64,000 nucleotides of DNA from Tumebacillus flagellatus (GTDB lineage Bacteria; Bacillota; Bacilli; Tumebacillales; Tumebacillaceae): assembly GCF_000714935.1 (NCBI RefSeq), contig NZ_JMIR01000037.1:1-64000 (forward strand), in the 5' to 3' direction. The notes under the pieces were generated by a model. The model had not been told where the DNA came from, ran no database searches, and saw nothing but the letters and a program-made list of their open reading frames with translations. Each line of letters opens with the position of its first letter. Positions within the stretch are counted from its first letter, which is position 1. Below are positions 49,424 to 58,700 of the stretch, one piece after another. A program made the translations under genes and the position numbers.

Positions 49424-50233
49424 TTAATTCTGATCGAACCGCATCTGCTCCGCGCCAGCGCTGTAGCACGCCTGCAGCGCGGCGTTGTCCGTGAGCGGCC
49501 ACATTGCTTGCAGCAGTTTCTCGACCCGCTGAGCGGCGGCGGCCGTCGGCTTGCCAAGGTCTGCCGTGATCGGGAGCCCGGCGCGTGCGCGGATCGCGTT
49601 CGCCGCTCGGTTGAGCGCCACCTGATCGTCGCGGCGCGAGCTGGTGAAGTACGCGCTGATCAGTTTCACCGCGTCGGCGGCGGCCTCATTGTCGAGGTCG
49701 ACGGCCTGCTGTTGCGGTGCCGGGTTTTTCTGCGCATCGAGGATCTTCTGCACATCACGGCGGAAGTCGTCCACCGTCTTGCCGAACGCGGCAAAGTAGC
49801 CGTCAGGGTCGGTGTGGTCAGTGCCGCCGAACTGTTGCGCGATCTCGTGGTGAGAGCGGATCATGTCCGCGCCGCGTCCGTATGCCGCGCACCGGCGGGC
49901 GAACCATTGGGTAGCGATGCCCCACACCTTGGCGAAGTCGGCCGTGTTGGTGGCGTGGCACAGCTCGTACCCTTCAGTCCACTGATTCGCCGGTTGGCCA
50001 ACGTGCCAGCCCACTTCGTCGAGCGGGAGCGTCAGCAGGACTTCGTTCCAATCAATGAAGCCATGCGCATTGGCATCGCGGGGGCCAGAGTTGAAGTAAG
50101 CGAGCTCGTTCCGCGCCGTCGCGCCCGGCGACGCCGTTTCGTGCAAAACGAGGAAGCGGGTCTCCTTCCGTGTTTGGTAGGAGCGGTTTGCCGCGCAGGA
50201 AATCAGGCTGGTGTTGATCGTGAGAGTGGTCAT
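49424..50233 (-). CDS. Prophage endolysin, N-acetylmuramoyl-L-alanine amidase
   Basis: 269 residues. Amidase_2 (T7-lysozyme-like) domain in the first ~150 residues: zinc ligand candidates His31 (LVLHETA), His128 (RSHHE) and a third near 140-142 (TDHTDPDG). NAHGFIDWNEV and GWHVGQPANQ are typical. The Ala/Arg-rich C-terminal part probably binds the cell wall. It cuts the peptide from muramic acid for host lysis. Downstream of the holin. Confidence 0.9.
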   Translation of the reverse strand: MTTLTINTSLISCAANRSYQTRKETRFLVLHETASPGATARNELAYFNSGPRDANAHGFIDWNEVLLTLPLDEVGWHVGQPANQWTEGYELCHATNTADFAKVWGIATQWFARRCAAYGRGADMIRSHHEIAQQFGGTDHTDPDGYFAAFGKTVDDFRRDVQKILDAQKNPAPQQQAVDLDNEAAADAVKLISAYFTSSRRDDQVALNRAANAIRARAGLPITADLGKPTAAAAQRVEKLLQAMWPLTDNAALQACYSAGAEQMRFDQN

Positions 50234-50289
50234 GTGAAAAACCTCCTTGGATTGGAAATAGAAAGGGCTCCGCGTTCGCCGCTGGAGCC

Positions 50290-50799
50290 CTACTTGTTTT
50301 CGGTTTGGTCGGCAAGTTGGTCTGTGTTGCCGGTTGCCGCCTGCTGGCGTGCGGACGAGCGGTTCGTTTTCGCTAACAGTTCAGACCCTACGAGGTTTAG
50401 CACAACAGGCGGAATGTACTTCCCCCACCCCGCGCGCGCGGAGTTCGCAGTGAAACTCTGCCAAGTGTGATAAAGCAGCGCCAGCCAAACGCCATAGAAC
50501 AGCACGCCCGGCGTACTGAACGCCTTGTCGAGTAGATTGGCAAATGCCGGGAGCGAGAGCACTACGAGGGTACGCTTGACCCCCTCGATCCCGTATTCAC
50601 TGGAGTAGGTTTTGTCTTTTTTGGCGGCGGACGTGCCGGAAAACCAGTCGTACACCACGGCTCCCACAAGGATCAAGAATAGCGTCAGGCGGTCGGGACC
50701 GTAGAGCTTGTCTACCACGCTGCCGACAATCGCCCCCACAGCGGCGAATGCAGCTGTATCAATTTTCCACAGGCTTTCCAGATGCAAAGATTTGAACAT
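50290..50799 (-). CDS. Phage holin, Cph1/TcdE family (holin_4)
   Basis: 169 residues with three to four membrane helices and the family block DWFSGTSAAKKDKTYSSEYG. It would make membrane holes to release the endolysin encoded next. The polar tail of about 30 residues is Gln/Asn/Ser-rich. Confidence 0.9.
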   Translation of the reverse strand: MFKSLHLESLWKIDTAAFAAVGAIVGSVVDKLYGPDRLTLFLILVGAVVYDWFSGTSAAKKDKTYSSEYGIEGVKRTLVVLSLPAFANLLDKAFSTPGVLFYGVWLALLYHTWQSFTANSARAGWGKYIPPVVLNLVGSELLAKTNRSSARQQAATGNTDQLADQTENK

Positions 50800-50819
50800 T
50801 GGCTGTCATCTCCCTTTGT

Positions 50820-51107
50820 CTATAGCGGTTTCACAAACATAATCGTCATGTCGCGGGGAGTCCGGCACAGGACAACTACCTCTGCTCCGGGCACCAGCCC
50901 CGTGACATGCTGCGGAACGCCTACACCCGGAGTCGGCGATGTGGCGGCATTGATCGTCACCGTCGCCCGATTGCCGCTTACGCTTACGACCTTGCCGTCA
51001 GCAAACAGCGCCGCGTTGTAGCAACGCTTCTCCTCCAGCATTTTTTCAATTCTTGAGCTGATCCAAGACCATAATTTTTCGTACCACTGGTTATGCGTGT
51101 GTATCAT
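50820..51107 (-). CDS. Small prophage tail/baseplate-associated protein
   Basis: 95 residues from MIHTHNQ. After an N-terminal helix (WYEKLWSWISSRIEKMLEEK) there is a beta-rich OB-like segment (GKVVSVSGNRATVTINAAT). AAGGTGG precedes the ATG and overlaps the end of the previous gene. Its place after the tail-associated protein suggests a baseplate component; no family name assigned. Confidence 0.55.
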   Translation of the reverse strand: MIHTHNQWYEKLWSWISSRIEKMLEEKRCYNAALFADGKVVSVSGNRATVTINAATSPTPGVGVPQHVTGLVPGAEVVVLCRTPRDMTIMFVKPL

Positions 51108-51111
51108 ACCC

Positions 51112-52272
51112 TCAGACCACCTTTCGAATCGCTTGGGCCTCACCGGTCATGAGGCCCGCGTTCGGCGACAGGTCGATGTTGAACCGCACCAACATGAACG
51201 TGCCGTCGGTGCCGATCCAATCGTCCGTGATTCCGATGACGTCACCGGCTTCGTGCAGGTAGTTCGGCCACAGCGAGAAGCGTTGCTCCTCCAAAACCAC
51301 CGACGCGCGCTTCAGCTCGTAGTCAGCGCGGTTCTGAGCATCCTGCTGCGTGGCAATGATCGAGTCGGGAGATCCGTTGTTCCAGCGGAACAGACGCACG
51401 CCGATGTTGACCGTGGAAATCGGCGAGTTCGGGTCATCGTTCGATGCCGTCGCGTAGACGGTGGCAGTCTGAGACGATCCGCCGACGACGTCGACGCGGT
51501 TATACAACTTCGACGTGTTCAGCACCTTGTCACTCCCTGCATACAGCGTGTAGTCGCTCTTGTCGTAGACCCAACTCGGCGCAACTTGCGACACGTCCGC
51601 GACCTTCGGCCGGAATACGAGATGACCGTCCACGTCGAAATAGCAGTCGTAAACGGCGAGGTCTGCAAGCTCCCGGATCGCCTTTCCCCGCGACTCCCCC
51701 GCCTGGTATGTGAGGTCATAGGGAACGTTCACGGAGCACGCCTCGAACACACATTGTGATTTCGGTACGCCCGCCCCGGCTGCGATCAGCTTGATCGCCT
51801 CCGCAACCGGAGTAGCGGCCCCTTGGTCGTTCTTGGCTTTGACCGTCGTTGTGTCGGAAAAACATCCTAATGGTTGTCCGTCGAGCAACTTCCATTTGTC
51901 GCCGCCGGACAAGACGGCGATACGCGTTCCGTCCGGCTTCGACGTGGCTTGCAATTGCTCCAACAAAAAAACACCCTGCGGGACGTACGCGACGCCTCCG
52001 GGTGTTTGAAGTCCGACGTAGAGCTTCACTCTCTTATCAATCCAGATTCTACCGCCGATGCTCCACGTCAAGGCTCCGCTCGAATTGTCCAAGGTGATGT
52101 TGAACTGACGGCGCACATCCTGCTCACCGTCGACGGAGATCGTGCCGGAGATGATCTCCGTCTCGATACGATCGAGCAGATTTTCGTTCCAGTCCAACAG
52201 GTCGATACGAGCGTAGAGCACCGATGACGCGCCGGTCATGGCTTTGATAAAAGTAGAGTCTGCGTTATACAT
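51112..52272 (-). CDS. Prophage tail protein, baseplate hub-like
   Basis: 386 residues. LYARIDLLDWNENLLDRIE and GTISVDGEQDVRRQFNITLD at the start resemble DUF5048-type tail hub proteins of siphoviruses. YDCYFDVDGHLVFRPK and LHEAGDVIGITDDW suit a gp27/gp44-like hub fold. It overlaps the preceding gene by eight bases, in standard siphovirus late order. Confidence 0.7.
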   Translation of the reverse strand: MYNADSTFIKAMTGASSVLYARIDLLDWNENLLDRIETEIISGTISVDGEQDVRRQFNITLDNSSGALTWSIGGRIWIDKRVKLYVGLQTPGGVAYVPQGVFLLEQLQATSKPDGTRIAVLSGGDKWKLLDGQPLGCFSDTTTVKAKNDQGAATPVAEAIKLIAAGAGVPKSQCVFEACSVNVPYDLTYQAGESRGKAIRELADLAVYDCYFDVDGHLVFRPKVADVSQVAPSWVYDKSDYTLYAGSDKVLNTSKLYNRVDVVGGSSQTATVYATASNDDPNSPISTVNIGVRLFRWNNGSPDSIIATQQDAQNRADYELKRASVVLEEQRFSLWPNYLHEAGDVIGITDDWIGTDGTFMLVRFNIDLSPNAGLMTGEAQAIRKVV

Positions 52273-55200
52273 TTGCCGCCTCCCACCAATCTACTGTGAC
52301 GTCGTATCTGACCCCGCCAAGGGTCACATCGTGCTTCGGCGGCTTGATCCGCACGCGGTAAATGAAGCCCGATGCGAATTTCAACAAGTAGGTGTTCGTC
52401 GATGCCGCCATAGCGTCCAAGCGCTCTGCGAGGGCGACCGTCTGCTCCGCGCTTGCGGTTTCCATGAGTGCTGCCAAAGTTCCGACCTTGTAGTTGGCAG
52501 CTCCTCGCCTCTCGCGCGGGTACTGCGAGAAAGTCTCTTGTAGCGCCGGTTGCTGGCCGGGGTCGATCTTCGCTCCGTTCTGGTTGTACTTGAAGCAGAC
52601 GGAATTCGCGGGATTCGCTTCGTCAATCAACCACTGGCCAAAAAACGAACTGTTGACGGTGGCGCGGCCGTAATCGGACACCGCGCCACCGATTGTTACC
52701 CCGGTTACGCCGTACTCATGTTGCCCGGCCGGGCAGGTGTAGTCGATATACGGTGTGGTTGCGCCGGTAGCGACAAGCCTCCACGTCGTTTCACCGACCT
52801 TGCGGCGGTAAACATCGTTTCGCGTGACGGTCGGTTGGCTTCCCGTAGGTGCGGGATTCGTCCACGCGACTTTGACACTCGCGGTGATTGTGCAAGCGGT
52901 CGCGGTTACGATCGGCGTAGCGGGTGGCGTATACAAAACGGAAAAAGTTGACTTCACAGTCGCCGTGATCCCGTCCTGTGAGGTTGCGGAGAACTCGATT
53001 TGATACGTAGTCCCGTTCGCGAGGCCGGAGAATGTTTTCGTGTTTGCTGTTCCAACTAAGTCACCTGAATCCTGAACAACCGACGTTCCGGAAGCATTAA
53101 GCAAGCGAAATCGGAACGTCTGCTCTGGCGCGCCTTGCGCCTGTGTGTAGACCCCTTGGAACGTATAGGAATCCGTGGTGATTTTACCCCCCGGAATCGC
53201 GACGAGCGAGACCGACGGTGCGGTCGAACACTTAAATGTCGAGTAGCTCGACCAAGGAGACACCAAGCCAAGAGAATCGTAAAATCGAATCCGCCATTGA
53301 TAGGTTTTACCGTTTTGGAGTTTGTTGGCAGGTACGTTACCAGTCACAGTGAGGGAGTTCGGTACACCCGTCTTCGGAATCGTCCACACAGGTGTTGACG
53401 GGCTGGAGACGTCGTAGAACTCCACTTCCATAGCGCTTGGATAGTCCCCCGGCGTATCCGTGAAGAGCGCGCTAAAATTCGCGGCCATCGTTGCGTCAAA
53501 GTTTGGAAGCGTAAGGTTCGTAGGTTTCTGCGGTGCAACATTAATCGAGATGGTCGCGGAGTTAATCGAACCGGTCGTGCCAAGCTGCCATGCGTAGGCG
53601 ATGATTCTCGACGTGGTGCGTTTGACGGTCGCGTTCTTGATGTCATTCGTGCTGTCCGACTGCAAGACGGTCGCGGCGGCGTCCCACGCGATTCCGTCGG
53701 CGCTTGTTTTGAGCACCAATTGGTATTTGGAAGATGCCGCGTCGTAGGTCGTGTACAACGCGTAGAACTTGCCTGCATACGGGTCTGCCGTAATGCCAGC
53801 GTTGTAGCAGTCTAAGTTGCTCACCGGAGCGGCGAGCGTTTGTATTGTGGTGGAAAAGTTGAGCCCGTTATACAGGCCTGTGCCAGTCGAATATGTCGTC
53901 CGGACGGAGATTTTCTTCTGAGTCGTCTCCGTACTTCCGGTTGCCTCTTCCCACGAAATAACATAACGCGCTCCGTTGTAACCGACGCGCGGTCGTTGCG
54001 CGCGGCCGTAATAATCCGCTGATACGAAATTGACGCTGACGAACGACGAGGACGCCGCCTGCCATACCGATTGATTGATCCGGTAGTCCGAATTTGACGC
54101 GTAGTATTCGGACGCGAAGAAGACTGTCGGCGTGTCGTCGGTTCGAATCACGACAAACGGGTCTTTCTTATAGCCGCCGTTGTCATTGCTTGAGAGGCGA
54201 TAGTTAGTCCCGAACAGGTAGCCCCCGTTTCCGTCTGCCGTACCTTTGATCGCGAATACGTGGATTTGGTTCACGTATGACGCGTTGGAGCCGTCAGGAT
54301 ACGCGTATGCGAGCCAGAGATTGCCGGTTGAGGTGTACGCATGGTGTACGATTTTCTCGACCTTGCCGGAGGGGAGACCACCGACAACGCTCCTCCAGTT
54401 CGACGTGACGCTTGACACGGTTGCCGCGTCAAACTCCAACAACACGCAACCGGTCGCGTGAGCGGCGAACAGAGAGACCCTCGTACCGAACGCGGCGAGA
54501 TTACCGCCGGACTGGATGCCGGTGTACGCAGCGGAACCGAACGTCGTCCATGTCGTGCCGGAGTCGACCGATTTGTAGAAGTCGTACCGCGCGTTGGTGG
54601 CGTTCCAGACTGCGCTGATCAACCAGTTGTTCGAGAGTTCGACGATTTTGTTGCCGCCATAGAGGGCGTCGGTGCCGCTGGCGGCTACAACAGTCGGGTC
54701 GATGATGACCGGGTAACGGCGTTCCGGATCGGATAGCCACGTATACGGAACAGATGTGCAGACCTCCAACCGTCCGTTGGTCAGCGTTGAGCAGATGTAC
54801 CGCCCACGCATCCGCTGAACCTTGTCGTTCTGGTCCCACGCTTCAACAGGAGGTAGCGTGAAGACGACCTGGCCGTTTCCGTCTACGAGCTCCAATACCT
54901 CCGCTTGGAAGTCGCCGGACGCTTCCGAACCGTCTGCGAGCACGCGGAGATCAGCGCTAAACTCCAATATGTCCTTGGCAGCAAGCCACGGGCTTTCCAG
55001 AATTTCAACCGGCGCGCGCAGGTCAACACGAACGCTCATGTAGTGCTTGAGTCGCCCCGCTTCGAGCGTCCAGTAACTTTCCATCTCCGGGTACGCTTCA
55101 CCGCTTCTGACGTGGAAGTCTCGGTTTGCGACCGGCACCAGTTGCCCCGCGTCGTACAGCACATCTTCCAACCCGCTCTCCGGGTCGAAGTACCTGGTAT

Positions 55201-55360
55201 CCTTTGGCGTGATCGTGATGGTGTACCCTCCGGCCTCATAGGTAACGCGGCCACCGTTGAACGTCGCTTTGGTTTGGCCGTTGTCGCTTTCCAATGTGCC
55301 TTTCTCTCCGACGATCAGCGGCGCAGGGGCGAGGGCGGTATTTTTTACTATGATAGGCAC
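52265..55360 (-). CDS. Large prophage tail fibre/appendage protein
   Basis: 1031 residues. The first ~240 residues end in a PVIIDPTV motif common in tail and surface proteins. A central part (about 240-610) has repeated strand patterns as in beta-propeller/neuraminidase-like folds (FYKSVDSGTTW). Three fibronectin-III-like domains lie at about 630-900. The last ~100 residues resemble DUF-type tail end domains. It probably contacts the host surface. Confidence 0.7.
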   Translation of the reverse strand: MPIIVKNTALAPAPLIVGEKGTLESDNGQTKATFNGGRVTYEAGGYTITITPKDTRYFDPESGLEDVLYDAGQLVPVANRDFHVRSGEAYPEMESYWTLEAGRLKHYMSVRVDLRAPVEILESPWLAAKDILEFSADLRVLADGSEASGDFQAEVLELVDGNGQVVFTLPPVEAWDQNDKVQRMRGRYICSTLTNGRLEVCTSVPYTWLSDPERRYPVIIDPTVVAASGTDALYGGNKIVELSNNWLISAVWNATNARYDFYKSVDSGTTWTTFGSAAYTGIQSGGNLAAFGTRVSLFAAHATGCVLLEFDAATVSSVTSNWRSVVGGLPSGKVEKIVHHAYTSTGNLWLAYAYPDGSNASYVNQIHVFAIKGTADGNGGYLFGTNYRLSSNDNGGYKKDPFVVIRTDDTPTVFFASEYYASNSDYRINQSVWQAASSSFVSVNFVSADYYGRAQRPRVGYNGARYVISWEEATGSTETTQKKISVRTTYSTGTGLYNGLNFSTTIQTLAAPVSNLDCYNAGITADPYAGKFYALYTTYDAASSKYQLVLKTSADGIAWDAAATVLQSDSTNDIKNATVKRTTSRIIAYAWQLGTTGSINSATISINVAPQKPTNLTLPNFDATMAANFSALFTDTPGDYPSAMEVEFYDVSSPSTPVWTIPKTGVPNSLTVTGNVPANKLQNGKTYQWRIRFYDSLGLVSPWSSYSTFKCSTAPSVSLVAIPGGKITTDSYTFQGVYTQAQGAPEQTFRFRLLNASGTSVVQDSGDLVGTANTKTFSGLANGTTYQIEFSATSQDGITATVKSTFSVLYTPPATPIVTATACTITASVKVAWTNPAPTGSQPTVTRNDVYRRKVGETTWRLVATGATTPYIDYTCPAGQHEYGVTGVTIGGAVSDYGRATVNSSFFGQWLIDEANPANSVCFKYNQNGAKIDPGQQPALQETFSQYPRERRGAANYKVGTLAALMETASAEQTVALAERLDAMAASTNTYLLKFASGFIYRVRIKPPKHDVTLGGVRYDVTVDWWEAANV

Positions 55361-55374
55361 ATTTTCCGCCTCCT

Positions 55375-55680
55375 TTACTGCTGAGTGTAGAACAGGTCTC
55401 CCGCCGCCTCGCTGTTGCGAACGATCGTCAAAGTTGTTCCGTCCGCGAGCGAGTACGTCAGCGGGAACAGCGGGGTGAACGACCTGCCGCCACGATACCA
55501 GCGCTCCTTGCCGCTGATCAGGTACATGGAGTCAGACGGCTCCACGGAGCTGCTGACGCAGAACTGCTTCACCAAGTCCGGAGCGACGGCCGACACGTTG
55601 ACGTCAGACGGGTCGCCAGTTCCACCGTAAAGCTTGCCGTTGTCGATCATCGTCACTTGCCACTTCGTTGCTTGAATCAT
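55375..55680 (-). CDS. Small prophage tail protein, unknown
   Basis: 101 residues, beta-rich, with GKERWYRGGRSFTPLFP and DGTTLTIVRNSE. It lies between the tape measure and the fibre genes in the tail module. No family recognised; conceivably a distal-tail-like component, though it is shorter than usual. Confidence 0.5.
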   Translation of the reverse strand: MIQATKWQVTMIDNGKLYGGTGDPSDVNVSAVAPDLVKQFCVSSSVEPSDSMYLISGKERWYRGGRSFTPLFPLTYSLADGTTLTIVRNSEAAGDLFYTQQ

Positions 55681-55724
55681 GTCTCTTCCTCCTTTAATGT
55701 AAAAAGCCGTCCGAAGCTGGGCGG

Positions 55725-58700
55725 CTAATTCGGAACTCCGTTCATGAGGTTTTGCACCTCGCGCTTCACCTCTTTACGTGCAGCGTCAGCAGCAACGTTG
55801 GCGATCGTGTCGGCATCCATGTGCGGCGTCACTTGAATTGGAACTGTGACGTTGATGTTTCCGACGCCAGCCGGACGAGCGGAGTTTGTGAGGGGCTGCT
55901 GAGCCGCCACCATCACCGCGCGGTTCATCCGGTCTGACGCAGTCTCGCGTGCCATGAACATTTGCATGAACGCTTCGAACGTGCGGTTCTGCGACACCGA
56001 CAGGATGCGTTCCCCCGCTTCGAGGGTGTAGGTCGGCTCGCTTCCGGGCGGACCCGGAACACTGTCCGTGCCCGTGTGCGCTTTCGGGAATGTCCACTTG
56101 CCTGTGGCGTCGTCGTATTGGCCGCCGATCGACTTTCCAAGAGTCGAAGCTTGGTCGTGGAGCTTTTGTTGCTCTTCCGGCGATGCGGTCTGCCACTTTG
56201 CAGAGATCGCGGCCATCTGCGCTTTGATGTCGGCCACGCTGTTTGACTTCGCTCCGGTTGGAGCTGGCGGGCCGTAGACGGGGGCAGGGGAGATCGAGCC
56301 AGTCGCGCCGGTGGAGAACAGTCCTCCGGCCGCCATGATCTCGTTTTGCGTTTTGATGTACTCGGCTTTCATGCGGCCAAGATAGTCTTGAACATACCCC
56401 AGCGTGGTTTCGAGACCGTTCTTCTCTACGGAAGCGCGGGCGTCGGCGTTGATCCGCTCGTCGGACAAAAGCTGTCTCCAATACGCTTCGTGCGCGGCTT
56501 TCAATTTCTCGTTGCTGTCGCGGACTTCTTGCAGCTTTGCTTCAAGTTGTTCGCGCTGCTTGCGGGTCTCCTGATCGCGCTCCATGTCGCCGATCCGGTC
56601 TTTCTGGTCCTTGATCTGCTTGTCCAAGTCTGTGAGCTTTGCTTGATCAGCGACGCGCTTTTCGACCAGATTACCGTTTTCGTCCTTCTCGATCTTGACG
56701 TAGCGTTTGTCGTCAGCAACTTTGTTCCGCTGATCTTGGAGCTCTGCGAGCTTTTCGCGTTCCCGCTCGATGTCCGCGAGTTCTTTTGCGGCTTGCGTTT
56801 GCTTGTCCAATGCGTCGATCTGGTCTTGAACCGCCTTTTCGTTCGCCTTGGCTTGCTTCTCGATCGCCGCCATGTCTGCGTCACGGTCGATCTCTCGCGC
56901 CGCTTTGAGGCTTGCTTCGATCTCGTGCGTCAGCGTTCGTGTTGCATCGGCAAGTTTCTGTGTCGCGGCGATCTGGTCTTCCGGGTTGTACTGCTCTTTC
57001 TTTGCAACCACCCGCGCCCACGCGTCATAGGTGGAGCGCGCGATCTCGATTTCCTCCGCGCCAGCATCACGCATCTTCTCCGCGTTCTCTGTGATCCAGT
57101 CCTCGGAGTCCTTGAAGGATGCCGACCGGTACTCTTTCGCCGCGCGGTCATACTCCTGTTGCGCCTTGGCTCTGTCAGCGGCCAGCAATCCGGTGCGTTG
57201 CAGAACGCGGCTCCAACCCTCCATCTCCATCTGCGACACGGCGATACTGCTTTCCCCCGCATCTTGCATCGCCTGTTTCTTGGTGGCGATCCAGACTTCG
57301 GAGTAGTTGAACGATTCGTGCTCGATCTCGTTGTTGATGCTGTACAACTCCTGAGTATGTTTCGCGAGCCAGTCACCGTATGACGTGCGAATGTCTTTTA
57401 ACCGTTCGACATACTGCTCCTCGTTGATCGCACCGGTATCAAGCAATTGTTTGCTGTATGCAAGATCATTTTGGTAGGAGTCACGACGCGCCTGATCTGC
57501 CTCTTTCTCCAGTTGTTCGGCGCTCTTCCCTTTCTTGTCATCGGGTAGAGCGAACGTGTCGGTCCCACCCCCGTCTTTGCCGCTGGACCCGCCGATCTTC
57601 GAGAACGCATCGCCGGTTACGCGAGCGAGGTCGTCCTTGTACTTGGAAATGGTGGCTTCGTATATGGGGATGACCTTTTGCGCGTCTGCGGCACTCTTGG
57701 CGGCTTGGTCAGCCATCACAAGAAGCCGCTTGCCGCGTTTTTCGTCATCAATGGTCGGGTCGACGCCACTCGCAGCATCGGCAAGGAATGCGGCGCGGGC
57801 CTTTGAGAGCGTGTTGTACGCCTCAACGACCGCCATTGCGCTGTCGAGATGAGCTTGCGCCACGGCCATTTGGTCGTTGATCTGCTTCTCGGCGGCTGTC
57901 CGCGAGGCTTCGGCGGCTTTCTTCTCGACGTCGATCCGTTGGTTCAGCGCTTCGTTGTTCGTGATGATCGCGCGACCGCGCTCGTCTTCGACTACGACAA
58001 GCTGCGGCATCGACTGCTTGAGTTGATCGGTCACAGATCGAAGTTCCGCCGTCTCCGAAGCGTTGAGTTGAACTTTAGACGTCAGCTCGTTGTAACGGTC
58101 GCGCAACTTTTCTAAGTTAGCAATCTCCTGCGCCTTAGATGCCGCGTCAGAGATACTCGCCTCCACGAGCTGTTGCATCATCGGTATGTTGTCAGACATG
58201 GCCTGACGAAGCTCCGCCGCCTTTGCCTTCACGTTGTCCGTCGTGACCCCGTGCTCAGCCATCGTCTCGCTGAGTTTCTTCAACTCGGCGTCCACAGCGG
58301 CGATCTCTTTTTGCTTGCCACCCATCCATCCGCCAGCGGCGAGATCCGCGCGCTTTTTGTTCAGGTCATCCATCTGCTTCGCCATGTCTTCCAGTGCTTT
58401 GGCATCGTCCTCGATTTCTTTGAAGCGGTTCGCGTCCTTGGTTTTGGCGCCATCCTGCATAGCCTTGTTGAGTTCTTCCTGAGCCTCCGCGAACTTCTTC
58501 GCCTTTTCAGCAGATTCCGAATAGGCAGTTCCTAAAAAAGTGACGACGCCGATGATAGCTGTCAGACCAAGAATCCAAGGGTTTGTAGACAACGCTGCCA
58601 TTGAAATCTTCGCCTCATCAGCAGCTTTTTTCAGCTTGGTGAGAGCCGTCACAAACAGAAGAACAGACGCAACGGTGCCAGAGAATCCAAGAGCGAGACC